Assembly (NCBI RefSeq): GCF_021026195.1
Contig: NZ_JAJNCT010000005.1
Span: 62,001 to 126,000, forward strand
Direction: 5' to 3'
Length of the DNA stretch: 64,000 nucleotides
Source of the DNA: Comamonas koreensis
GTDB taxonomy: Bacteria > Pseudomonadota > Gammaproteobacteria > Burkholderiales > Burkholderiaceae_C
The notes under the pieces are model-generated. The model worked only from the letters and a program-made list of their open reading frames with translations, had not been told where the DNA came from and ran no database searches. Every line of letters starts with the position of its first letter. The first letter of the stretch is position 1. The translations under genes were made by a program, and so were the position numbers. Positions 9,634 through 19,175 of this stretch are shown here, piece by piece.

Positions 9634-10671
9634 TTACTTGGCGAACACAGCCTTGCCGCTGCCGTCCTTGATCTCGCCCCAGGACTTGTAGATGATGTCC
9701 TTGACGCTGGCAGGCATTGGCACGTAATCGAGGCCGTCAGCGGTGCCGTCACCAGAGGTGTAAGCCCACTCGAAGAACTTCAGCGAGGTGGTGCCCTGGG
9801 CTGGCTTTTCCTGCAGCTTGCGCATCAGGATGAAGGTTGCCGAGGTGATGGGCCATGCATCCTTGCCAGGCTGGTTGTTCAGGATCTGGTAGAAGCTCTT
9901 GTTCCAGTCAGCACCGGCAGCAGCGGCCTTGAAGTTGGCGCTTTCTGGGCTGACAAAGTGGCCGTCGGCGTTTTGCAGCTGGGCAAACACCATCTTGTTT
10001 TGCTTGACGTAGGCGTATTCCACGTAGCCGATGGAGTTGGGCAGGCGACCCACATAAGCGGCCACGCCTTCGTTGCCCTTGCCACCTGCACCAGTAGGCC
10101 AGTTCACAGCAGCGCCTTCACCTACTTTTTCCTTCCACTCGGTGTTGACCTTGGAGAGATAGTTGGTGAAGCCGAAGGTCGTGCCCGAGCCGTCAGCACG
10201 GCGCACTGGAGCGATGGTGGCGTCTGGCAGAGCCACGCCTGGGTTCAGCGCGGTGATCGCTGGGTCATTCCACTTGGTGATCTTGCCCAGGTAGATGTCG
10301 CCCAGCACCTGGCCGTTGAGCTTGAGCTGACCGGGCGCAATGCCCTTGATGTTGACCACAGGCACAATGCCGCCGATCACGGTAGGGAACTGCACCAGAC
10401 CCTTTTGTGCCAGCTCCTCGTCCTTCAAAGGCATGTCAGAGGCACCGAAGTCCACCGTCTTGGCATCGATCTGCTTGATGCCTGCGCTCGAACCCACCGA
10501 CTGGTAGTTAATCTTGACGCCCGTCGCCTTGTTGTAGTCAGCAGCCCACTTGGAATACAGTGGCGCTGGGAAGCTTGCGCCGGCACCGGTCGCCTCTTGG
10601 GCGTGAACCTGGGCAAACGCACCGGCGGCAACCAGACCGGCAACCAGCACTCGAATCGCGGACACTTTCAT
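9634..10671 (-). CDS. pstS: Periplasmic phosphate-binding protein PstS
   Basis: The 345-residue solute-binding protein starts with a clear signal peptide (residues 1-24, cleavage after VHA, before QEATG). Family motifs include GAGASFPAPLY, the SVGSSAG phosphate loop (about residues 57-63), FGASDMPL and RRADGSGTT. The start at 10671 has AGGAG eight bases upstream; the longer open frame lacks such a site. It is first in the pst-pho operon, directly behind a strong Pho box, and should be strongly induced by phosphate starvation. Confidence 0.98.
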   Translation of the reverse strand: MKVSAIRVLVAGLVAAGAFAQVHAQEATGAGASFPAPLYSKWAADYNKATGVKINYQSVGSSAGIKQIDAKTVDFGASDMPLKDEELAQKGLVQFPTVIGGIVPVVNIKGIAPGQLKLNGQVLGDIYLGKITKWNDPAITALNPGVALPDATIAPVRRADGSGTTFGFTNYLSKVNTEWKEKVGEGAAVNWPTGAGGKGNEGVAAYVGRLPNSIGYVEYAYVKQNKMVFAQLQNADGHFVSPESANFKAAAAGADWNKSFYQILNNQPGKDAWPITSATFILMRKLQEKPAQGTTSLKFFEWAYTSGDGTADGLDYVPMPASVKDIIYKSWGEIKDGSGKAVFAK

Positions 10672-10722
10672 GAAAACTCCTGTTGGTGATGAAACGCAAT
10701 GGAGTGAACTGTAAAAAAGGTA

Positions 10723-10742
10723 TATGACATTGATATGACATT
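10723..10742 (-). promoter_or_regulatory. Pho box upstream of pstS
   Basis: On the minus strand TGTCATA occurs twice with an 11-base period (plus-strand TATGACA at 10723-10729 and 10734-10740), matching the tandem PhoB-binding repeat. It ends about 50 bases before the pstS ATG; TACAGT at 10711-10706 is a plausible -10. Confidence 0.88.
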
Positions 10743-10798
10743 TTTCATCATATTTGCCTCGTACGGGGGTCGATGTCACACAACAACGCCGCACAGGA

Positions 10799-10816
10799 TT
10801 GTCATATTAGATTCAC
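10799..10816 (+). promoter_or_regulatory. Candidate second Pho box facing ppx
   Basis: TTGTCATATTAGATTCAC matches the first PhoB half-site well (TGTCATA) and the second only partly (ATTCAC). It is oriented towards ppx, which lies 265 bases away. Another lone TGTCA occurs at 10774. Confidence 0.4.
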
Positions 10817-10879
10817 GCGAAAGACTTACTTTTAAGTTTTGTCAGCATGCCGCCGTACAGCGGACGTACTTCACAGCGC

Positions 10880-10975
10880 TGAGGGATCCGCTGCAAAGCC
10901 CTTTGCGCATGGGATGACTGCGGATCGGGATGAGACGCAAGGCGTCTTTTGCAGCCAATAGTGCGCTATTGACAA
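10880..10975. repeat. Structured intergenic element between pstS and ppx
   Basis: Nested inverted repeats fill this stretch: GATCCGC (10885-10891) with GCGGATC (10920-10926) enclosing GCAAA/TTTGC (10893-10906), then AGACGC/GCGTCT (10933-10947) followed by four T, then CAATAG/CTATTG (10956-10971). No ORF is convincing. It may be a dispersed REP-like element or a transcribed leader of ppx. Confidence 0.45.
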
Positions 10976-11082
10976 GAAAGACAACGCAGCGAATCGCCCG
11001 AGACCACGTTCAGACCACGGCAGGGAGCTTTGCGGAGTGCCCTCTGGTGCTATGCTGCCTGCCTCGACTGCAGAACCGATAG

Positions 11083-12603
11083 ATGACGACACTTATGCTT
11101 GATGGCACCTTGCTTGCCGCGGTGGATTTGGGATCCAATAGTTTCCGCCTGGAAGTTGGCCGCTATGCCGCTGGCCATGTTGAACGCGTGCAATATTTCA
11201 AGGAGATGGTGCGCCAGGGCGCCGGCCTCGATGAGCAAGGCCTGCTGACCGCCGACGCGATGCAGCGCGGCTGGGACTGCCTGGCACGCTTTGCCGAACG
11301 CCTGAAAGGCTTTCCCGCCGCCCATGTGCGCGCTGTCGCCACCCAAACCTTGCGGGAGGCGCGCAACAGCGATGTCTTCATCCAGCGCGCCAACCAGATT
11401 CTGGGCTACCCGATCAGCATCATCTCCGGGCCCGAAGAAGCGCGCCTGATCTACCAGGGCGCGGCCCACTCGCTGCCCCCGTCGGACGAGCGCCGCCTGG
11501 TGGTCGATATCGGCGGCCGCTCCACCGAGCTGATCCTGGGCCAGCGCTATACCTCGCAGCGCGTGGCTTCCTTCCCGGTCGGCAGCGTGGCCTGGTCGCT
11601 GCGCTATTTCCCCCAGGGTGAATTCAGCAAATCTGCGCTGAAAACGGCCCAGATCGCCGCCCAGGCGGTGATGGAAGAAGCAGCCCACCATTTTGTGCCC
11701 GGCAGCTGGGACTGCGCCTATGGCACCTCAGGCACCGCCAACGCGATTGCCGATGTGCTGGCCTTGCATGGCGGCCAGCCCGATGTGGTGACCCGCGAGC
11801 AGCTCTACTGGCTCTGCGAGCAATTGCTGGCCGCCGGCAACGCCAGCCAGCTGCGCCTTGAGGGCCTCAAGGAAGAACGCCGCGCGGTGATTGGTGGCGG
11901 CGTGACCGTGCTCTGCGCGGTGTTTGACCTGCTGCAGATCAAGGAGCTGCGCATCGCCAGCGGCGCGCTGCGCCAGGGCCTGCTGCGCGATATGGTGCAG
12001 CACGAGGAATTCAGCGATATTCGCCACCGCACAATGGCCGCACTCAAGGAGCGCTACCAGGTGGATCGCACGCAGGCAGGCCGCGTGCAGCGCACTGCGG
12101 CGACCCTGTACGAGCAGGCACGCCGCTACGCCGGGGCGACCGAGCCGGCCACGCTGCAGTCCTCGATGCTGGACTGGGCCAGCCAGCTCCATGAGATCGG
12201 CTGCCTCATCTCCCACACCGACCACCACCACCACGGCGCCTATGTGCTGGGCCACAGTGATGTACCAGGCTTTACCCAAACGGAGCTGTCCCACCTGGCA
12301 GCCCTGGTACTGGCGCAGCGCGGCAAGCTGCGCAAGGTGGATAGCTTCTTGGAGGACCGTGATTTTGCGCTGGAACTGCTTTGCCTGCGCCTGGCCACCC
12401 TGCTGTGCCATGCGCGCCGCGATCCGGCGCTGGACCAGATCTGCCTGCGCGACAAAACCGAAAAATGGTCACTCAAGGTCGCACCCGGCTGGGCCGAGCA
12501 GTTCCCGCAATCGGCCTACCTGCTGGAGGAGGAAGTGCTGGCCTGGCAGAAGACGCCCTATGCCTTCCAGTTCAAGCAGGCGCTGAGCACCGCCGCCAAA
12601 TAA
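11083..12603 (+). CDS. ppx: Exopolyphosphatase (Ppx/GppA family)
   Basis: The 506-residue protein has the ASKHA fold with phosphate loop VDLGSNSFRLE (14-24), the catalytic acidic segment SGPEEARLIYQG (Glu 118/119) and DIGGRSTEL (142-150). An HD-like C-terminal domain contains HEIG and a His-rich HTDHHHHG stretch. It releases phosphate from polyphosphate chains; GppA activity on pppGpp cannot be excluded. It sits divergent to pstS, consistent with phosphate physiology. The ATG at 11083 is used; a second ATG four codons in is possible, and neither has a strong Shine-Dalgarno. Confidence 0.94.
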   Translation: MTTLMLDGTLLAAVDLGSNSFRLEVGRYAAGHVERVQYFKEMVRQGAGLDEQGLLTADAMQRGWDCLARFAERLKGFPAAHVRAVATQTLREARNSDVFIQRANQILGYPISIISGPEEARLIYQGAAHSLPPSDERRLVVDIGGRSTELILGQRYTSQRVASFPVGSVAWSLRYFPQGEFSKSALKTAQIAAQAVMEEAAHHFVPGSWDCAYGTSGTANAIADVLALHGGQPDVVTREQLYWLCEQLLAAGNASQLRLEGLKEERRAVIGGGVTVLCAVFDLLQIKELRIASGALRQGLLRDMVQHEEFSDIRHRTMAALKERYQVDRTQAGRVQRTAATLYEQARRYAGATEPATLQSSMLDWASQLHEIGCLISHTDHHHHGAYVLGHSDVPGFTQTELSHLAALVLAQRGKLRKVDSFLEDRDFALELLCLRLATLLCHARRDPALDQICLRDKTEKWSLKVAPGWAEQFPQSAYLLEEEVLAWQKTPYAFQFKQALSTAAK

Positions 12604-12649
12604 ATGCGCTTTTCACCCAGGCAGGCAGCGGCACGGGTGTTTTTGCGGC

Positions 12650-13624
12650 TCAAACACCCAGATCCACAGGCGCCACAGCGCCTTTGCCAGAGAACACTCC
12701 GGTCAGGTTACCGATGAACTGCTCCAGGCTTGCCTGGGTCGCCTCGGGCGACCAGCCAGCCACATGGGGCGTGATGATGATGTTGGGCAGGTCGATCAGC
12801 GGCTCAGGGCGATGCGGCTCGCTCTCGTACACATCAATACCAGCGCCAGCGATGGTGCCGTCCTTCAACGCGGCAGCCAGCGCCTGCGTATCCACCACCG
12901 AGCCGCGCGCGATGTTGATCAGGTAGCCCTGGGGCCCCAGCGCCTGCAGAATCTGGGCATTGACCAGGTGCTTGGTGCCCGGACCACCCGGCGTGGCGCA
13001 GACGAGGATATCTGCCCAACTGGCCAGCGCCTGGAGCGACTCAAAATAGCGGTGGGCCACCCCTGCCTTGGGCTGGCGGTTGTGGTAGCCCACCGGCATG
13101 TCAAAACCTTCGGCACGCCTGGCGATCTTCAGCCCGATATGGCCCAGGCCCAGAATCCCCAGCTTCTTGCCCGACACGCTGGGCGGATGGGCCAGGCTAT
13201 AGCGGTCCACACCGGCACGGGCTTGCTGGTCCAAGGTACGGAAATTGCGCATGGACGCCAGGATCAGACCAAAGCTGTGGTCGGCCACGCTGGTGTCATT
13301 GGTGCCCGCCCCAGTTGCCAGCACAATGCCTCGTGCGCGCAGCGCGTCCAGCGCCAGCCCTTCGTAGCCCGCCCCCAAGGTGCAGGCCAGGCACAGTTGG
13401 GGCATCTGGGCAATCTCTTCGGCCGTGAGGCCAATCGAGCCGATGGTCAGCACCGCCTGTGCCTGGCTGCCGTGCGAAGCCACGGCGCTGGCACGCAGTT
13501 CGGGCGTTGGCGCATACACCACGTGGGCATGCGCACGGATCTGGTCGAGCAGCGGCTCAGCCATGGGATTGAATACCAGCAAGTTAATCGGCGATTGTGG
13601 GGATTGCGAGAGAGAGCTCACCAT
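12650..13624 (-). CDS. D-2-hydroxyacid dehydrogenase (glyoxylate/hydroxypyruvate reductase-like)
   Basis: The 324-residue NAD(P)-dependent enzyme has the dinucleotide motif GLGHIG (159-164), the substrate Arg in NIARGS (R240), the Glu of the ESEP motif (E269) and the proton-relay His in TPHVAGW (H287), so the catalytic triad is complete. The likely reaction is reduction of glyoxylate or hydroxypyruvate; the exact 2-keto acid is not predictable. The ATG at 13624 is chosen for its AAAGGA ribosome site; an upstream in-frame extension of six codons lacks one. It converges with ppx. Confidence 0.93.
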   Translation of the reverse strand: MVSSLSQSPQSPINLLVFNPMAEPLLDQIRAHAHVVYAPTPELRASAVASHGSQAQAVLTIGSIGLTAEEIAQMPQLCLACTLGAGYEGLALDALRARGIVLATGAGTNDTSVADHSFGLILASMRNFRTLDQQARAGVDRYSLAHPPSVSGKKLGILGLGHIGLKIARRAEGFDMPVGYHNRQPKAGVAHRYFESLQALASWADILVCATPGGPGTKHLVNAQILQALGPQGYLINIARGSVVDTQALAAALKDGTIAGAGIDVYESEPHRPEPLIDLPNIIITPHVAGWSPEATQASLEQFIGNLTGVFSGKGAVAPVDLGV

Positions 13625-13640
13625 AAGTCCTTTGGATAGC

Positions 13641-13673
13641 AAAAAACACTGCCTGTACCACCAGCAGTGTTTT
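13641..13673 (-). terminator. Intrinsic terminator after olsB
   Basis: AAAACACTGC (13643-13652) pairs perfectly with GCAGTGTTTT (13664-13673). On the minus strand the second arm runs into six T, so it ends the olsB transcript about 145 bases past its stop and just before the dehydrogenase gene. Confidence 0.82.
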
Positions 13674-13818
13674 GATTATGAGGACTTTCCACTAGGCCTA
13701 TATGAATCCCATCTGTATGCCTACGTTGCCGCCTTGGAATGGACCCGAGAGGTGAACCGTCACTTGCGCCGGGCGTCCATCGGAGGGGGCGCTGGGCGCC
13801 GGCAAGCGGCTTTCGCCA

Positions 13819-14649
13819 TCAACCCAGAAAATGCTTGCGGTAGCGTGGCGGCAGGCGGTCCAGCTGCATCAGCATGGGCAGATCGGCGGTGTTGAAGTCC
13901 GGATCCCAGGCCGGCGCACCGATCACTTCGGTACCGACGCGCAGATAGCCCTTGATCAGCGCGGGTGGCTCGACATCCACCTGGTCATTGAGCTGCTCCA
14001 GCGGCAACGGCAGGTGCGGCACCACGCTGTATTCCTCGGAAATCTGGCCCTTGGCCAGCAGCTGGCGCCAGATGCTGGCAGCGGCGTCGCCACTGACAAT
14101 GCCGTTGTGCCACATCGGAATGCTGGCGCAGCCCATCATCACATCGAGCTTGTTGCGCAGCATGAAGCTGGCCAGCGCGCCCCACAGCGCCATGATCACG
14201 CCGCCCTGGCGGTAGTCCGGATGCACGCAGCTGCGACCCAGCTCCACCATGCGCGGGCGCAATGCATCAATAGCGCTGAGGTCAAACTCTCCGTCAGAAT
14301 AGGTGCGGCCGGCGCGCAGTGCCTGGGCGGGCGTCAGCAGACGGTAGGTACCGATCACCTGCTTGCTCTGACCCTGGCGCACCAGCAGGTGCTCGCAGTA
14401 GTCATCAAAGCCGTCGACATCATGGCCTTCCAGGCTGGTTTGCAGCTGGGCGCCCATTTCGCCGGCAAAAATCTGGTGGCGCAGGCGCTGGGCTTCGCGC
14501 ACCTCGTCGAGGTGGCAGGCCCAGGAGACCTCAATATCCAGGGGGTTGACCGCCGCAGCGGGTGCAGGCAGGGTCGCCTGCTGTTTCTGCGCCGAGGGCG
14601 TAACAATGGCGGTCTCGGATGCGCTGAAAAAGCTGTGTTTGTTGTGCAT
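13819..14649 (-). CDS. olsB: L-ornithine N-alpha-acyltransferase (OlsB-like, GNAT fold)
   Basis: The 276-residue protein matches the family that transfers a 3-hydroxyacyl chain from ACP to ornithine, the first step of ornithine lipid synthesis. It shows the characteristic RLRHQIFAGEMGA segment and ELGRSCVHPDYRQGG with the acyl-carrier loop. An Ala/Pro-rich N-terminus of about 38 residues precedes the domain. The ATG at 14649 has AGGAG at good spacing. No olsA-type acyltransferase lies next to it here, so the second step must be encoded elsewhere. A GNAT or hemolysin-like acyltransferase of another specificity is the main alternative. Confidence 0.85.
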   Translation of the reverse strand: MHNKHSFFSASETAIVTPSAQKQQATLPAPAAAVNPLDIEVSWACHLDEVREAQRLRHQIFAGEMGAQLQTSLEGHDVDGFDDYCEHLLVRQGQSKQVIGTYRLLTPAQALRAGRTYSDGEFDLSAIDALRPRMVELGRSCVHPDYRQGGVIMALWGALASFMLRNKLDVMMGCASIPMWHNGIVSGDAAASIWRQLLAKGQISEEYSVVPHLPLPLEQLNDQVDVEPPALIKGYLRVGTEVIGAPAWDPDFNTADLPMLMQLDRLPPRYRKHFLG

Positions 14650-14837
14650 GGCAGAGCTCCTGTAGCGCCCTGCCGCCCTCCGATGCTGCCAGACCGCTGT
14701 GCGGCCCCGCCTGCTTACGGGCTGATACAGAGCAACTTCAGTGTCATATCCACACATGACAGCAAGATGTTCAGCGCATTACACCTTTATTAAAAATATC
14801 ACAATTTCACGCCACTCCAGCGTTCGTCTAGCAGGGT

Positions 14838-16172
14838 TCAGGATTGGCGGGCCACCTCGGCCAGTTGCTCGGCACAGCGGCTCGCCTGGGCCCCGTCAAA
14901 GGCCTCGACCATTACCCGCAGCAGCGGCTCAGTGCCACTGGCACGAATCAGCACCCGGCCCTGGCCAGCAAAATCGGCCGTGATGCTGCGCTCCAGCTCA
15001 GCCAGCCGGGTGTTGCGGCGCCAGTCCTGCCCAGGCTGCAAGCGCACATTGAGCAGCACCTGGGGGCACAGGCGCACGCCATCGAGCTGCTCGGCCACAC
15101 TCTGGTTGCGGCTCACACAGGCCTGCAGCACCTGCAATGCGCTGACCAGGCCGTCGCCGGTGGTGTGCTTGTCCAGCGCCAGCAGATGGCCTGAACTCTC
15201 TCCACCCAGCACCCAGTTGCGGCGCTGCAGTTCTTCGAGCACATAGCGGTCACCCACCTTGGCACGCACCAGCTCCACACCTTGCTTTTGCAGCGCTGCC
15301 TCGACCGCAAGATTTGTCATCAAGGTGCCCACGACACCCGGTACCTTCTTGCCCCGGCGCAGACGGTCCATGGCCATCAGGTAGAGCAGCTCGTCGCCGT
15401 TGTACAGCCGCCCCTTGGCATCGACCAGCTGGAGCCGGTCGGCATCGCCATCGAGCGCTACTCCTAGATCGGCGCCATTGGAGCGCACCGAGCGCACCAG
15501 CGCATCGGGGTGGGTGGCACCCACATCCTGGTTGATGTTGAGGCCATCGGGGTTGCAGCCAATGGTGATGACCTCGGCACCCAGTTCATGGAACACCTTG
15601 GGCGCAATATGGTAGGCCGCGCCGTGTGCCGCATCTACCACGATCTTGAGACCGCGCAGGGTCAGCCGGTGGTCAAAGGTGCTCTTGCAGAACTCGATAT
15701 AGCGGCCAGGCGCATCATCCAAGCGGCGTGCCTTGCCCAGTGCTACGGATGGCACCCAGTCAAAGCCCTCCATCAGCGCCGCTTCCACCGACTCTTCCCA
15801 GCTGTCAGGCAGCTTGGCACCCTCGGCGTTGAAGAACTTGATGCCGTTGTCGTCAAAGGGGTTGTGGCTGGCACTGATGACGACGCCCAGGCTGGCGCGC
15901 TGCGCACGCGTGAGGTAGGCCACGCCCGGGGTCGGCAAGGGACCCAGCAGCACTACATCAACACCGGCAGAGTTGAGACCCGACTCCAGCGCGCTTTCAA
16001 GCATATAGCCCGAGATGCGGGTGTCCTTGCCGATCAACACGGTGGGACGCTCCTGCTCGCGGCGCAGCACCCGGCCCACGGCATGGCCCAGGCGCAGCAC
16101 AAAGTCAGGGGTGATCGGTGGCTTGCCTACCGTGCCACGGATGCCATCGGTTCCAAAATACTGTCGTGCCAT
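14838..16172 (-). CDS. glmM: Phosphoglucosamine mutase
   Basis: The 444-residue enzyme converts glucosamine-6-phosphate to glucosamine-1-phosphate for UDP-GlcNAc, peptidoglycan and lipid A. The N-terminus FGTDGIRG, the phospho-serine loop [13 protein letters not shown] (active Ser 102), the metal-binding DGDADR and the phosphate-binding RASGTEP loop near the C-terminus are all present. It follows folP with a hairpin-rich 107-base gap, in the conserved ftsH-folP-glmM order. Confidence 0.98.
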   Translation of the reverse strand: MARQYFGTDGIRGTVGKPPITPDFVLRLGHAVGRVLRREQERPTVLIGKDTRISGYMLESALESGLNSAGVDVVLLGPLPTPGVAYLTRAQRASLGVVISASHNPFDDNGIKFFNAEGAKLPDSWEESVEAALMEGFDWVPSVALGKARRLDDAPGRYIEFCKSTFDHRLTLRGLKIVVDAAHGAAYHIAPKVFHELGAEVITIGCNPDGLNINQDVGATHPDALVRSVRSNGADLGVALDGDADRLQLVDAKGRLYNGDELLYLMAMDRLRRGKKVPGVVGTLMTNLAVEAALQKQGVELVRAKVGDRYVLEELQRRNWVLGGESSGHLLALDKHTTGDGLVSALQVLQACVSRNQSVAEQLDGVRLCPQVLLNVRLQPGQDWRRNTRLAELERSITADFAGQGRVLIRASGTEPLLRVMVEAFDGAQASRCAEQLAEVARQS

Positions 16173-16210
16173 AGTGTTCTTCGTTGTCTGGGGCCTGGGA
16201 GAAAGTCATA

Positions 16211-16250
16211 AGCGCCATCGGCGGTGCATGGCGCTACCGCAGTGTAGCGC
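16211..16250 (-). promoter_or_regulatory. Alternative hairpins between folP and glmM
   Basis: AGCGCCAT (16211-16218) pairs with ATGGCGCT (16228-16235), and GCGCTAC (16231-16237) pairs with GTAGCGC (16244-16250). The two stems share 16231-16235 and exclude each other. No T-run follows on the minus strand, so this is not a simple terminator. Confidence 0.45.
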
Positions 16251-16279
16251 TTGGCCAACTGTGTCAGCCGCAAACCGCG

Positions 16280-17137
16280 TCAGCCCTGCGTATCCAAAGT
16301 TTGCGCCGCGCGCATGGCCTGCAGCACGGCCAGTGCATCGCAGGTTTCGCGCACATCGTGCACGCGCACAACAGCTGCGCCATGCTCGACCGACAGCAGC
16401 GCCGCTGCAATGCTGGCAGGCATACGCTCACCCACGGCGCGCCCTGTTACCTTGCCCAGCGAGCCCTTGCGCGACCAGCCCGCCAGCAGCGGGTAGCCGG
16501 CCGCTGCCAGGCGCGGCTGCTGTTGCAGCAACGCAAAGTTCTGGCCCAGACTTTTGCCAAAGCCGGTGCCGGCATCCCACACAATGCGATCGGCCTGCAC
16601 CCCCAGTGCCTCCAGGCTGCGGGTATGGGTCTGCAGGAAGTCCAGCACCTCGGCTGCCACATCACCCTCAGCCCCCATATGCTGCTGGTGCATGGTCTGG
16701 GGGGTGGCATGCATGTGCATCAGGCAGACGCCGCATTGCGGGTGGCTGGCTACCACGGCCTGCGCGCCCGGCTGGCGCAGCGCCCAGATGTCGTTGATGA
16801 TGTCGGCACCCAGGTCCAGCACGGCCTGCATCACCTCGGGCTTGTAGGTATCGACGGAGATGGGCACCTGCAGCGCTACTGCCGCCTTCACCACCGGCAG
16901 CACGCGGCGCAGCTCCTCCTCCAGCGGCACCGCAGGGCTGCCAGGGCGGGTGGATTCACCGCCGATGTCCAGAATGTGTGCGCCTTCGGCCAGCAGCGTT
17001 TCCGCATGGATCATCGCGGCAGAGACGCCCTCGTGGCTGCCGCCGTCGGAGAACGAATCCGGCGTGACATTGACGATGCCCATCACCTGCGGCTGGGTCA
17101 GGTCAATACGAAAGCGGGTGGTTTGCCAGTGGCGCAT
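16280..17137 (-). CDS. folP: Dihydropteroate synthase
   Basis: The 285-residue TIM-barrel enzyme condenses p-aminobenzoate with hydroxymethyldihydropterin diphosphate in folate synthesis and is the sulfonamide target. Signature GIVNVTPDSFSDGG (20-33), GGESTRPG, the pterin-site ISVDTYKP and the WAGWSRKG-like segment LLAGWSRKGSLG are recognisable. It sits downstream of ftsH behind a terminator and upstream of glmM; AAGGA lies before its ATG. Confidence 0.97.
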   Translation of the reverse strand: MRHWQTTRFRIDLTQPQVMGIVNVTPDSFSDGGSHEGVSAAMIHAETLLAEGAHILDIGGESTRPGSPAVPLEEELRRVLPVVKAAVALQVPISVDTYKPEVMQAVLDLGADIINDIWALRQPGAQAVVASHPQCGVCLMHMHATPQTMHQQHMGAEGDVAAEVLDFLQTHTRSLEALGVQADRIVWDAGTGFGKSLGQNFALLQQQPRLAAAGYPLLAGWSRKGSLGKVTGRAVGERMPASIAAALLSVEHGAAVVRVHDVRETCDALAVLQAMRAAQTLDTQG

Positions 17138-17157
17138 CAGGAGGTCCTTGTCTCAAA

Positions 17158-17185
17158 GAAAAAAGCGCTCGGCAAGAGCGCTTTT
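17158..17185 (-). terminator. Intrinsic terminator between ftsH and folP
   Basis: AAAAGCGCTC (17161-17170) pairs with GAGCGCTTTT (17176-17185) around GGCAA; on the minus strand it is followed by a T-rich tract. It should stop most ftsH transcription before folP. Confidence 0.82.
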
Positions 17186-17203
17186 CGGTGCTGTCTATCG
17201 CGA

Positions 17204-19126
17204 TCAGACGGCGTTGTGTGCAGGCTCCGTCACCACGGTGGGGTTGCCGCCTGCGCCGCCGTCATTGCTGCTCGACGGGGGGTTGCGTGGCGTCCAGTCC
17301 TTCGGAGGACGGGGCGCCTTGCCAGCCATGATGTCATCGAGCTGCTCGGCATCGATGGTTTCCCATTCCAGCATGGCCTTGGCCATCGCATGCATCTTGT
17401 CGCTGTGCTCTTCGATCAGGCGACGCGCCAGGCTGTACTGCTCGTCGATGATGCGGCGCACTTCGGCGTCCACCTTCTGCATCGTCTCTTCGCTGATATT
17501 GCTTGGCTTGCTCATCGAACGGCCCAGGAAGGGCTCGCCCTCCTGCTCCGCATAGACCATCGGGCCCAGCGCATCGGTCATGCCGTAGCGGGTGACCATG
17601 TCACGTGCCAGCTGGGTTGCCTTGTTGAAGTCGTCCGATGCGCCAGTGGTCATCTGGTTCATGAAGACCTCTTCGGCAATCCGGCCGCCAAACAGCATGG
17701 CGATTCGGCTCAGCGCCCATTCCTTGTCGTAGCCGTAGCGGTCCTTCTCAGGCAGGGTGAAGGTCACACCCAGCGCACGGCCTCGCGGCACGATGGTGAC
17801 CTTGTGCACGGGATCGCACTTGGGCAGCAGCTTGCCGATCAGCGCATGGCCGGCTTCGTGGTAGGCGGTGTTCTTCAGCTCTTCGGGATCCATCACCGCA
17901 GACTTGCGCTCTGGGCCCATGAAGATCTTGTCCTTGGCCTTTTCAAAGTCCTGCATCTCCACCGTGCGTGCATTGCGGCGGGCAGCCATCAGCGCAGCTT
18001 CGTTGCAGAGGTTGGCCAGATCGGCACCGGACATGCCGGGCGTGCCACGGGCGATGATGTTGGGGTTCACATCCTGGCCCACGGGGATCTTGCGCATGTG
18101 CACGTTCAGGATCTGTTCGCGGCCACGCACATCCGGCAAGGTCACGTAAACCTGGCGGTCAAAACGGCCGGGACGCAGCAAGGCGGCATCAAGGATGTCA
18201 GGACGGTTGGTGGCAGCCACCACGATCACGCCCATATTGGTCTCGAAACCATCCATCTCGACCAGCATCTGGTTCAAGGTCTGCTCGCGCTCGTCATTGC
18301 CACCACCCATGCCGGCGCCACGCTGGCGGCCGACGGCGTCGATTTCATCAATGAAGATGATGCAGGGCGCATTCTTCTTGGCGTTCTCGAACATGTCGCG
18401 CACACGGGCAGCACCCACGCCAACGAACATTTCGACGAAGTCGGAGCCGGAGATCGAGAAGAAAGGCACCTTGGCTTCGCCGGCAATGGACTTGGCCAGC
18501 AGGGTCTTACCGGTACCAGGAGGGCCGACCAGCAGCAGACCACGGGGGATACGGCCGCCCAGCTTCTGGAACTTGTTCGGGTCCTTCAGGAAGTCGACGA
18601 CCTCCTTGACTTCTTCCTTGGCCTCGTCGCAACCGGCCACATCGGCAAAGGTGACGCTGTTGTTGTTTTCGTCGAGCATGCGCGCCTTGGACTTGCCAAA
18701 GCTGAACGCACCTCCCTTGCCGCCGCCCTGCATCTGGCGCATGAAGTAGACCCAGACGCCGATCAGCAGCAGCATCGGGCCCCAGCTGATCAGCAGGCTC
18801 ATCAGCAGGGAGCCTTCTTCGCGCTCCTTCACGTCAAACTTGACGTTGTTGTTGATCAGGTCGCCAATCAGGCCACGGTCCATGTAGGTAGCGGTGGTCT
18901 GGAGCTTGCGATCGTCGCCCGTGGTCGCCGTAATCACCGTGCCGGCAGGGCTTTCCTGCAGGGTCGCGGTCTTGATGCGGCCATTGCGGACGTCTTGCAA
19001 AAACTCGGAATACGGGATCTTGTTCGCGCTGGCGCCTGAACGGTTGTCCAATTGCTTGAACACGGTGAACAGCACCATGGCAATGACAAGCCATACGGCG
19101 ATCTTAGAAAACCACTGATTGTTCAA
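17204..19126 (-). CDS. ftsH: ATP-dependent zinc metalloprotease FtsH
   Basis: The 640-residue inner-membrane AAA+ protease degrades misassembled membrane proteins and, in E. coli, sigma-32 and LpxC. It has two membrane segments (about 8-23 and 107-128) around a periplasmic domain, Walker A GPPGTGKT (201-208), Walker [11 protein letters not shown], the second-region-of-homology [19 protein letters not shown] and the zinc site HEAGH (423-427). The C-terminus is Pro/Gly/Ser-rich. A heat-shock-type promoter lies upstream. Confidence 0.98.
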   Translation of the reverse strand: MNNQWFSKIAVWLVIAMVLFTVFKQLDNRSGASANKIPYSEFLQDVRNGRIKTATLQESPAGTVITATTGDDRKLQTTATYMDRGLIGDLINNNVKFDVKEREEGSLLMSLLISWGPMLLLIGVWVYFMRQMQGGGKGGAFSFGKSKARMLDENNNSVTFADVAGCDEAKEEVKEVVDFLKDPNKFQKLGGRIPRGLLLVGPPGTGKTLLAKSIAGEAKVPFFSISGSDFVEMFVGVGAARVRDMFENAKKNAPCIIFIDEIDAVGRQRGAGMGGGNDEREQTLNQMLVEMDGFETNMGVIVVAATNRPDILDAALLRPGRFDRQVYVTLPDVRGREQILNVHMRKIPVGQDVNPNIIARGTPGMSGADLANLCNEAALMAARRNARTVEMQDFEKAKDKIFMGPERKSAVMDPEELKNTAYHEAGHALIGKLLPKCDPVHKVTIVPRGRALGVTFTLPEKDRYGYDKEWALSRIAMLFGGRIAEEVFMNQMTTGASDDFNKATQLARDMVTRYGMTDALGPMVYAEQEGEPFLGRSMSKPSNISEETMQKVDAEVRRIIDEQYSLARRLIEEHSDKMHAMAKAMLEWETIDAEQLDDIMAGKAPRPPKDWTPRNPPSSSNDGGAGGNPTVVTEPAHNAV

Positions 19127-19175
19127 GGGGGCTCCAGTAGTAGGAAATCAGGAAAGACACAGAATCTGCTATGTC

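Noticed and set aside
12201-12236. His-rich stretch in Ppx as a metal-binding novelty
   Set aside because: It falls in the HD-like C-terminal domain, where His and Asp clusters are expected.
16184-19039. A 951-codon open frame on the plus strand
   Set aside because: It lies antisense to folP and ftsH, both with complete motifs; composition is that of reverse-strand noise.
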